Source: an uncultured Clostridia bacterium
GTDB taxonomy: Bacteria > Bacillota > Clostridia > Oscillospirales > Oscillospiraceae
Length of the DNA stretch: 51,091 nucleotides
NCBI GenBank assembly: GCA_946539175.1
Contig: CAMNHH010000001.1
Location: 1 to 51,091, forward strand
Direction: 5' to 3'
The notes beneath the pieces are model-generated. The model had not been told where the DNA came from, ran no database searches, and worked only from the letters and a program-made list of their open reading frames with translations. Positions within the stretch are counted from its first letter, which is position 1. Every line of letters starts with the position of its first letter. Of the stretch, positions 8,801-17,300 are shown in pieces. The position numbers were made by a program, and so were the translations under genes.

Positions 8801-10600
8801 CGGGTCAGCCCGTTGACGACTGTCACGGTCAAGGTCTTCGTAGACCCCAGACTGGATCTGGATATCAGCGATATGCAGATCAACTGCGATTATTTTGAGC
8901 TGACCGATAAGGAATTCGACTCTGAAAGCTCTACGCTCACGCTGAAAGCCCACTGGATCAAGGTCTACGGCCCGATCCCGGCGGCCACCGCGAATCCACT
9001 GTGCATCGTTTCCGGTCTCAAGGCCCACGTAAAGCCCGGCGCCCAGTGGGATGCGAACGACCGCCTCACCATTACGAACAGCGGTGAAATCACCTATGAG
9101 GTGGGCGTCCGCAGCTCCCAGGCCTACAGTCTGGCCAGCGGCGCGCTGGGGAAGCAGTACGGTCTGTACCCCTATGATAATACCGCGAATCTGGAAGGCG
9201 ATAAGGGCGCCATGTTCGGCGGCAAGCACACTGAGTTTTCCGACAGCTTCATCCTCGACAGCACGGACTATGAGGGCTGGGTTACCACCGAAGACGGCAC
9301 GGTATTCTATTACGTCAACAATAAGAAGCTGACCGGATTGCAGAAGCTGCCCACGCCGGAAGGGGACAAGCAGCTATATTACGTCTTTGCCGAAAATGGC
9401 GTACTGCTGCGGAAATACACCGGCAAACTGGAGCTGGAGGACGGGCTGCACTACGTGGTGCTGGGCCAGGAGGTCACCCGTTGGTATGAGCTGGACGACG
9501 GGATCCACTACTTCGATCCCGCGACCGGCGTTTCCGTTACCGGTACGCAGACCATTGACGGCTTTACCTATCTCTTTGAGGATTACGTCCTTGTCCGAGG
9601 TGAGTTCCGCCAGTTGGATACCGGCGCCTGGCGTTATCGCTGGGCCGGTCAGTGGTATGCCAAGGGCTGGTTTGTTGTGGAAGGCAAGAAATACTTTGCC
9701 ATTCGCGGCGGCAATCTGCACACCGGCATCCAGAACGTGGAAAAGTTCGGTGAATCCGGCAATGAATCCGTCCGCTTCCATCTCTTTGACGATCACGGAG
9801 TCTGGCAGGAGAATGCCAACGGTCTGTATCTGAATCTTGACGGCAAGACTTACCTGGCGGAGAACGGCTTTATGGTCCAGTATCCCGGACTTGTTCAGAT
9901 CGACGGGGATTATTACTACTTCACTTCCAAGAATTACATGGTACAGGGTACGGATTACTGGGTCAGCAAGACCAACGGTCTGATGCCCTCGGCCCGATAC
10001 AGTTTCGCGGAGGACGGAAAAATGATTCTGCACACGGAGCCGGATCCCGAGCCTACCGAACCTTCTGAGCCCACGGAGCCGGATCCCACGGAACCGGATC
10101 CCACGGAGCCGGAACCTGAAGTTAAGAACGGCATCTACGCCGAGGACGGCAGCCTGTATTACTACAAGAACGGCGCCCGGTACTACGCCGGCCTGATCAT
10201 CATCGACGGAGATTATTACTACGTCCGCACCGGCGGTGAGGTAGTCCACGGCAAGCGCTACACCGCTTCCAAGACCAACGGTCTGCTGCCCATCAAGCAG
10301 TATCTTTTCGCCGACGACGGCAAGCTGATTCTGGATGAGACGCCTCCCACGCCTACGGAGCCCACGGAGCCGGATCCTGACGTAAAGAACGGCATCTACG
10401 CCGAGGACGGCAGCCTGTATTATTACAAGAACGGCGCCCGGTACTACGCGGGACTGATCATCATCGACGGAGATTATTACTACGTGCGTACCGGCGGCGA
10501 GGTGGTCCATGGCAAGCGCTACACTGTTTCCAAAAATAACGGCCTTCTGCCCATCAAGCAGTATCTCTTCGCCGACGACGGCAAGCTGATCCTGCCGTAA
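5864..10600 (+). CDS. Giant secreted phosphodiester glycosidase-domain protein with wall-binding modules
   Basis: 1578 residues. A signal peptide (about 1-29, ending SPLASA) is followed by an N-terminal region (30-395) I cannot identify, with DLFHIFGTMN and ADLGGWAGDL as possible landmarks. A Pro/Asp/Glu linker occupies about 397-422. Residues about 423-700 form a phosphodiester glycosidase (NAGPA, formerly DUF2233) domain with the diagnostic RTCIGITADNKVVV and DGGGSTT (659-665). This family removes sugars from phosphodiester linkages. Beta-rich Ig-like regions reach about 1135, then choline-binding-like YYY/GW-type modules, and finally two 70-residue modules (1421-1490, 1508-1577) joined by TEPDP linkers. 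There is no LPXTG. AGGAG ten bases upstream supports the start. It probably acts on, or is anchored to, the glycan made by this operon. Confidence 0.85.
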   Translation: MRNIRFRRILAILLVLCLSLGYGSPLASAADPAEENNASALEAFLEKLVSLEQYAADYAAANPDCGSDAFELVLNYCRTAKEDYTSSNWSSLAGEENEGFRDYVAQQDEENGTSVGEIKTYSATGKDFIPVANGNKIDLFHIFGTMNISYYWGSRYPELSARPYADLGGWAGDLVDLLTKCTDLSGTEDEMIREVYWNRFANDLGPGSFDIDDVYGDFDAYYFMQTAGAGQGSLSQIMREYYTPELSMKDRAVFFTEHRFSGNLSREALRDAVKSAYSGNILLAALESNEGLENVDAQREACVYAFADYLYMLVNGPAFETDEAALNAGQTLEETPVSGSAASLYGDPVEGSFSWKQPQTVVEQSGYYTAVFTPADSFHFGETELSVPVIVDGQPIDEPDPDPDPDPEPNPDPEPEPDPVPDNSYFSIFYNNTSVLAPGVQQRILHTRTRDNKQMVIYAATIDVSRQDVALQANYNENDPTTIPTLSPVSDQMKAAQAKHTDPADPEHYVENYNVVFGSNADFFTMANGKPTSAFVMEGVVYSDAATSGSGSSNYFFAILKDGTPIISRNSTWNTYRDNCQEAVGGGALLVENGETKVSSSSNYYNSRAPRTCIGITADNKVVVMCIDGRQEPWSCGASSQEMAAAMISLGCVKAMNLDGGGSTTFVSKPEGEDELRVINRPSDGYERRVSTSLMVVSTAPNSNVLDHVSLQPENEYLMPGASVSVSEIGVNAAGGSAELPADLQIVLDKPDFGSFQDGCFTAGSETGDVVLSAISGDAVLGSVTLHVVIPDALAFDTNEVSAIYGQTVELPLVGYYNGNKIAMNFASDLLIYGLMNPNAGSITAAVLTAADESCGVRSTDIGAALAADNSIYARTTLYLYHENEAVFDFNHATAGSRKLAWNRVVSNSEMTRDENGTLDVYNLVEPGVPMEISYTFALDMNDLEIPDNIAEALPVVASFLGVDASELGAWQLLLALAERVSPLTTVTVKVFVDPRLDLDISDMQINCDYFELTDKEFDSESSTLTLKAHWIKVYGPIPAATANPLCIVSGLKAHVKPGAQWDANDRLTITNSGEITYEVGVRSSQAYSLASGALGKQYGLYPYDNTANLEGDKGAMFGGKHTEFSDSFILDSTDYEGWVTTEDGTVFYYVNNKKLTGLQKLPTPEGDKQLYYVFAENGVLLRKYTGKLELEDGLHYVVLGQEVTRWYELDDGIHYFDPATGVSVTGTQTIDGFTYLFEDYVLVRGEFRQLDTGAWRYRWAGQWYAKGWFVVEGKKYFAIRGGNLHTGIQNVEKFGESGNESVRFHLFDDHGVWQENANGLYLNLDGKTYLAENGFMVQYPGLVQIDGDYYYFTSKNYMVQGTDYWVSKTNGLMPSARYSFAEDGKMILHTEPDPEPTEPSEPTEPDPTEPDPTEPEPEVKNGIYAEDGSLYYYKNGARYYAGLIIIDGDYYYVRTGGEVVHGKRYTASKTNGLLPIKQYLFADDGKLILDETPPTPTEPTEPDPDVKNGIYAEDGSLYYYKNGARYYAGLIIIDGDYYYVRTGGEVVHGKRYTVSKNNGLLPIKQYLFADDGKLILP
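10124..10594 (+). repeat. Two near-identical 70-residue C-terminal modules (210 bp each)
   Basis: Copies at 10124-10333 and 10385-10594 encode the same 70-residue module (KNGIYAEDGSLYYY at the start, DDGKLIL at the end) with only a few substitutions, separated by a TEPTEPDPD linker. The same module recurs in the second giant protein. Tyr-rich short beta-hairpin motifs resemble choline-binding/glucan-binding repeats. Confidence 0.85.
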
Positions 10601-10612
10601 AACCTCACGATA

Positions 10613-10638
10613 CCCGCCCGCGTTCAGACGCGGGCGGG
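10613..10638 (+). terminator. GC-rich hairpin after the first giant gene, no U-tract
   Basis: An 11-bp perfect stem (CCCGCCCGCGT/ACGCGGGCGGG) with loop TCAG, 13 bases after the stop codon. No T run follows, so it more likely protects or processes the mRNA, or gives partial termination, than ends the operon. Confidence 0.55.
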
Positions 10639-10689
10639 AGAGAACCCGGCTGCGGATACCCGTTCGGGGAAGGAGCGTGACAGCTTATC

Positions 10690-11370
10690 ATGGTATTGCA
10701 ATTTGTGAAGGAACACGTCCTTTGGTGGATCCTTTTGTTTGCGGCTGTCTTTACCTTCTATTGGCTGATGCAGTTCCGCAAACGCCTGCGGATGTCCTGG
10801 CAGGCGGCTCTGCCGCTCAGCCTCCTTCACGTCGTATTCGGCGTCGCCTGCGTTCGGGTCTTTGCCAGGCTTGAGGGAGCTGATGCGGGGGCCATGAGTA
10901 TTTTCGGCGCGGTATTCTTCATGCCGATCGGTTATTATCTTGGCGCAAAGCTCTTCAAACGGCAAACTGCGGAGATATTTGATATTTTCGCTGTACCGAT
11001 GATTTTCACACTGCTGTGTGCTCGGGTCAACTGCCTGTTTTCGGGCTGCTGTCTTGGTTTGCCAATCGGAAGCACCGGCCTGCGCTGGCCGACCCGGGAG
11101 GCGGAAATGCTGTTTTATCTGACGTTTCTGCTGGTTGAAGCGCCGAAGGTGCGAAAGGGAAAAACACGAGGCGAGGTCTATCCGCTTTATATGTTTGCAT
11201 ACGGCTTATTCCGATTTGTGGTAGAGTTCTTGCGTGTTTCCACTTCCACAAATCATCCGTTTCATCTGTCCCACGCGTGGGCAATTCTTTCCCTCGTCGT
11301 AGGACTGGCGATAGTCGTGTTCATAACAAAACAGGCCAAGCGCCTCCAACGCAAGGCCAGGAAAAACTGA
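10690..11370 (+). CDS. Lgt-like membrane protein (prolipoprotein diacylglyceryl transferase family, divergent)
   Basis: A 226-residue polytopic membrane protein with several hydrophobic helices and the Lgt-family layout: a central arginine motif (CARVNCLFSGCCLG), then WPTREAEML and YPLYMFAYGLFRFVVEFLR near the C-terminus. True Lgt transfers diacylglycerol from phosphatidylglycerol to prelipoprotein cysteines. Here the signature NxxNGE-type residues of Lgt are replaced by Cys/Ser-containing sequence, so it may be a paralogue acting on another substrate. AGGAG lies about 14 bases upstream of the ATG, an unusually long spacing. Being flanked by the two giant surface-protein genes, it may modify them, the lipoprotein or the glycan lipid; this is inference. 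Confidence 0.75.
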   Translation: MVLQFVKEHVLWWILLFAAVFTFYWLMQFRKRLRMSWQAALPLSLLHVVFGVACVRVFARLEGADAGAMSIFGAVFFMPIGYYLGAKLFKRQTAEIFDIFAVPMIFTLLCARVNCLFSGCCLGLPIGSTGLRWPTREAEMLFYLTFLLVEAPKVRKGKTRGEVYPLYMFAYGLFRFVVEFLRVSTSTNHPFHLSHAWAILSLVVGLAIVVFITKQAKRLQRKARKN

Positions 11371-11385
11371 AGAGGAGGAATCTAT

Positions 11386-14300
11386 ATGGTAAACAACCTG
11401 TCAAAGCGTTTCCTCGCGTGTCTGATGGCGATTTTGATCGTCGTCACGCTGCTACCCGGCACCGTTCTGGCTGCCAGCGTCAATACCGGCGTCTCCGGTC
11501 TGACGGCTGAAAGCAGCGGCAGCGCAAGCTGGAACAGCTCCGGCGGAACGGTCACCGGATCGGTGGAAGCAAGCAAAAGTTCTGGCTGCGCCGGAGATTC
11601 GTATACGCCCCAAACCGGCACGCTGACTTTCACCAACAGTTCGGGCGCTACCGCTCTTTTGAGCTTTGATTACGCCCTTGGCTTGAGCGGTGGCAGCGCC
11701 ACTGTAGATGGGTCTGCCGTCTCTGCTGGATCCGGTTTTGCCAAGAAGCTGGCGGCCGGGGACAATGTTGCGATTTCGATCACGTCTCCCAGTGGCGAGG
11801 GAACCACCAGCATTGTATTGAGTAATCTGGCTCTGACCCCCGAACAGAGCATTACTCTGACCTGCAAGGCTCCCAGTCACGGCAGCTACACTGTGGACGG
11901 CACGGCAATCACTGCGGATACCGCTCTCTCACGGTTGACCACCGACAGTGTTAACCTGGCTGCAACCCCTGCCAGTGGCTATAAGTTTTTGGGCTGGTAC
12001 AGTGAGACTGAGGAAATCTACTTCTCCATAACAGCTTCTCTGACCACCAGCTTCACCGGTAATAAGACAATCTACCCGGTATTTGTTTCCAGCAGCATCC
12101 CCGTGTTCCAGGTAGGCTCCAAGCTCTTTACGGATCTGAACGAGGCCATCAGCTATTCCCAGAGCAGCGGCATTGCAAAGATTGTGCTGGTTTCCAACGG
12201 CACCCTGCCTGCCGGGACCTACACCATTCCCAGCGGGAAGACGCTGTTGATTCCCTTCGACGACGCTTTTACTGTCTTTACCTCCACACCGGAGGTGGTC
12301 TACGGAGCGCACGAAAATCCCTCCGCTTTCCGGACACTGACCATGGCCAATGGCGCGAAGATTGTGGTGTCCAACGGCGCTGTACTCTCCGTGCCCTCCA
12401 AGCTCTCCGCCACAGGGACCGGCAGCGGCTCCTGGAACGGAACGCCAACCGGTAAGCACGGCAGAATCAGCATGAATGCCGGCAGCTCCATCGACGTACA
12501 GTCCGGCGGCAAGCTCTATGCCTACGGCTACATTTCCGGTTCCGGCAACGTCTACGCCCGGTCCGGCTCCGAGATCTGGGAGTGCTTCCAGATCCGCTGC
12601 TGGCGAGGCGGTACGGCCACCTCCGGCATGGCAGATAACACGCAGAAGGTTTTCCCCCTGAACCAGTATTACGTTCAGAATGTGGAAGCCCCTCTGACCT
12701 TCTATCCCGGCGCAACCGAGAAGGTATATACCGCTGTGAATATGAGCAGCAAGGCCTTTGCGGCCTCTGCTACCTTCATTGGTTCCGGAGGTATGTTCAC
12801 AATCAATGACGGCAGTGTCACCAAGCGCTTCACCGGTGCTTCTGATCGGTTGGAGCTGAACGTGGATGGCAATTTTTCTATCACACCCATGTCCTTGAAT
12901 ATTACCGGACTTCCTCTGATTGGTGACCTAAATCTGAATACTGCTGACTATGTTCTGCCCATCAACAGCAACATCACCATCAATGTGGATACCGGAAACA
13001 CTATAATCAGCCAGGATGTCGCTTTCTTCCCCGGCACAGAGATGAATATTGCCAATGGCGCCACAGTAGAGCTTACCAGTGGCCACAAGGCATATATCTA
13101 TGACCAGGATCAGTGGGGCGCATACGCAGCAGCCAGTCAACAACTGGTGCCCGTTGGGTATTCTACTGTAAACGGTACTACGGCCAAGCGGACAGTTAAT
13201 AGCCTTGTTGATGCAAAGATTGATATCAACGGAACTTTTGCTGCCTATGGTTCTGCGTATACCACCGAGAGTGGTGCTCAGATTATCAGTTCACAGGGTA
13301 CGGGTAAGTACATTTTGCAAAGCGCCCCTGGAACTGAGAGTAACACTTACCAAGCGACACAGGGTGGATCAGAAGGTAAGGAAATCACCTATGTCAGTAT
13401 CCCCATAACCGCTGCCAGGCTTCAGAACGCCGATGGGAGCTACTTTGAAACCGCGGGCAAGGCCGCCGGTACGGAAATTCCCTATTACGAGGGAGAGTGG
13501 GGCAAGGTGCCTCCCGCCGTGCAGAACGGCTATTATCTCGTGGGCAGCAGAAATGACTGGAATACCGACGCGCCGGACCAGAACCTGATGTTCCAGCTGA
13601 ATCAAGATTCCAACGAAAACGAGTACCAGCTGACCCTGGATCTGACCGAAACTGAAGAATTCAAGGTCGTAGGGTATGAGGACGGTGTTGTGACCTGGTA
13701 TCCCGGCGGCAGCAACTACGTCGTGGACGCCGCCCACGCCGGGGCAGGGAAGACCGTCTTCTTCCGGCCTGACGCCAACGGCGGCAGCGACTGGCACGAG
13801 CAGACCATCTTCGTGGCCAAAAACCGGTATACCATTACCTGGAAGAACGAGGACGGCTCCGTCATCGACACCACCACCGTAGAACACGGTGAAATCCCCA
13901 CCCATGCGGATCCTGTAAAGGAAAGCAGTGCGGAATTTCATTACAGCTTTGCCGGTTGGACGCCCGCTCCCGTGGCTGCCGTGGCCGACACGGAGTACAC
14001 CGCCACCTTTACCTCCGCCACGAGAACCTATCTGATCCGCTTCCTCAACGATGATGGAACCGTGCTGCAGAGTGACCAGGTGGCCTACGGCGTAACGCCT
14101 GCCTATACTGGCGAGACGCCTCAGAAGGCCTCCACTGCGCAGTACAGCTACGAATTCACCGGCTGGAGTCCCGAGGTTGCAGAAGTAACCGGCGATGCCG
14201 ACTACACAGCCACATATCGGGAGATTCTGAACACTTACGAAATCACCTTCAACAACTGGGACGGCACTGAGTTGTTCAGTTTCGAATTCCCCTACGACAC

Positions 14301-17300
14301 CATACCCACCTACGACGGCCCGACGCCTGAGAAGCCCGACGACGAGCGCTACAGCTACACCTTCGCCGGATGGGATCCCGAGCTCGCAGCAGTCACCGGT
14401 CCCGCAGTCTATACCGCCAAGTTCACCGCCGCCCCGCTGATCTCCGACGGTTATTATCTGGTGGGCAGCTTTAACGACTGGAAGGCGGAGAACGCCTACA
14501 AGTTCCAGCATCAGGATGGTAAGTACCTGTTGGAGAACATCGCGCTGGCAGTAAACGACGAAATGAAGGTTGTAGGGTTCCGGGATGGAGCCCCGTTCAA
14601 ATGGTTCCCCGATGGCTCCGGCAACAACTACGTGCTTCCTGAGGGCAGAGAGGGCCTGAAGACCGTCTTCTTCAGCCCTGAATATCTGGATGAGTACGCC
14701 GATTGCAACGGTTTCCTCTTTATCCCGCTGAACACCTTCACCGTCACCTGGAACGACGATCAGGGCAATGAGCTGAAGAAGGACGAGGACGTTCCCTATG
14801 GCACCATGCCCAGCTTTGGGGATCAGGATCCTGTGAAGGAGGCCACTGCCCAGTACACCTACACCTTCAGCGGCTGGTCCCCCGAGCTGGCTCCCGTCAC
14901 CAGCGACGTAACCTACACCGCCACCTTTGGGTCTCACGTCAGAAGCTATACCATTACCTTCCAGAATGAGGACGGCAGCTTCCTATGGGCAGGAGACTTT
15001 GAGTATGGGTCCATTCCTGAATACCATGGCGAGATCCCCGTCAAACAGGGCGACGCGGAGCATTCCTACACCTTCGCCGGTTGGGAGCCCAACGTCACCG
15101 AGGTTACCGGCCCTGCTACCTACAAAGCAGTCTACACCGAAGCCACCAACACCTACACCGTCACCTGGGTCAACTACAACGGCGACGTTCTGGAAAAAGA
15201 CGAGGATGTACCCTACGGCGCGACTCCCAGCTATGACGGCGATGAGCCCGAAAAGCCTGCGGACGCCGAGTTCACCTACAGCTTCATCGGCTGGACTCCG
15301 GAAGTTTCTACCGTCAAAGGCAACGTGACCTACATTGCTACTTTCGAGCCTCACACCAGAAGCTATACCATTACCTTCCAGAATGAGGACAGCAGCTTCC
15401 TATGGGCAGGAGACTTTGAGTATGGGTCCATTCCTGAATACCAGGGCGAGATCCCCGTCAAACAGGGCGACGCGGAGCATTCCTACACCTTCGCCGGCTG
15501 GACGCCTGCGATTGCTGCGGTCACCGGAGAGGCCACCTACACCGCCGTCTTTGCGGAGCACACCAACAGCTATCTCATCATCTTCAACAACTGGGATGGC
15601 ACCGAGCTGTACCGCACCACGGTAGAATACGGTCAGATTCCTGTGTACGCGGGTGACACTCCCGTGAAGCAGGGCAGCGCCCAGTACAGCTACACCTTCA
15701 AGGATTGGGATCCCACGCTGAATCCCGTCACCGGCGAAGCTGTCTATACCGCCACCTTCACCGAATCCGTGAACAGCTACCCCATCACCTGGGTCGTGGG
15801 CGAGGAAAGGGAAACTGTGGAGCTTGAGTATGGCACCATGCCCACCCATGCGGATCCCGACAAGGAGTCTGACGCCCAGTACAGCTACTCCTTCGTGGGT
15901 TGGGAGCCCGAGATTGTCCCGGTCACTGGCCCCGCCACCTACACCGCCGTTTTCAACAAAACTGTGAACAAGTACACCGTTACCTGGAGCATCAACGGCA
16001 ACGAGACCACCGAGGAATACGAGTACGGCGACACTCCGTCCTATAAGGGAGAGACCCCTGTCAAGGAAGGCAATGCCCAGTATTCCTACGAGTTCACCGG
16101 CTGGGATCCGGACATCCAGGAGGTAACCGGCAATATTACCTATACCGCTCAGTTCCGGGAATCCGTGAACAAGTACACCGTCACCTGGAGCATCAACGGC
16201 GAAGAGACCACAGAGGAATACGAGTTCGGCGCTGTGCCTAGCCATGAAAACCCGGCGAACTACGAGGACGAGAACGGCAGTTACAAATTCATCGGTTGGG
16301 ATCCTGAAATTGAGAGTGTCACCGGCGATGTCACTTACACCGCAAAGTTCCAGGCTTTCCTCCGCAACGGTTTCTACCTGATTGGTCTGCGCGGCTGGAA
16401 TTACGAGTCTTTGTCCGCAGATGACCGATTCGTCGTGAACCCCAATGCGGAGAACGAGTACATGATCAATGAGGTTCTGCTCAGCGAGGGGGATACCCTA
16501 AAAGTCGCCCGGGTGGAGTATGGCGAGATTACAGGCTGGTTCCCCGATGGAATGGACAATCATTACGTCGTTGACGCTGCTCACGCCGGATCGCATACCG
16601 TATTCTTCAATCCCGACGGTAAGAATGAATGGCAAGATTTTGGCGGTTACATCTTTATCGATACGTCTTTCTTCGTGGTGACCTGGAGCGTGGATGGCGT
16701 CGAAACTTACGAGACCTACGTCTACGGTCAGATGCCTGCGCATGATGTCCCCGTCAAGGCGGAAACGATGCTGGAAAGCTACGAATTTGCAGGCTGGGAG
16801 CCCGAGCTGACTGTCGTGACCGGCCCGGCGACCTATACCGCTCAATTCACTGCCGTTCCCAAGGCCGGCTGGATCGCCTGGGAAGGCCAGCGGTACTATA
16901 TCGCGGATGGTGCGCCTGTCAGGGGCGTGTATGAGATCGAGGACGAGTTCTACATCTTTGATCTGGAAACCGGCGCTTTCCGCAGCGACGCCAACGGCGT
17001 CACCGACGTCGGGGAGGACACTTATCTGGCTGAAAATGGCAAGGTCGTCAAGAATCCCGGCCTGGTCCGGATTCCCGAGACAGAAGAGTATTTCTACTTT
17101 GGCGAGGACAACAAGGCTCTGAAGAACCAGCGTACCTGGATTGATCGGACCAACGACCTGCTGCCTGTGTGGGCCTACACCTTTACCGAGACCGGAGCCA
17201 TCGAGCACGTGGACGTCACTTGGGAGGGGCTGCAGGAAGACGGCTATACCTACATCGACGGTATTCGCGTTTACCTGGGTCTGGTACAGGAAGCCGACGG

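Noticed and set aside
5840..9229. Minus-strand frame of 1129 codons opposite the first giant gene
   Set aside because: The plus frame has a signal peptide, ribosome binding site and a recognisable NAGPA domain. The minus frame is a codon-bias shadow with no domain and no ribosome binding site.
13369..14937. Minus-strand frame of 522 codons opposite the B-repeats
   Set aside because: Its repeated sequence simply mirrors the B-repeats on the other strand; no start signals.
13825..16862. CRISPR array
   Set aside because: The repeats are coding B-repeats of about 200 bp without short constant repeats and unique spacers.
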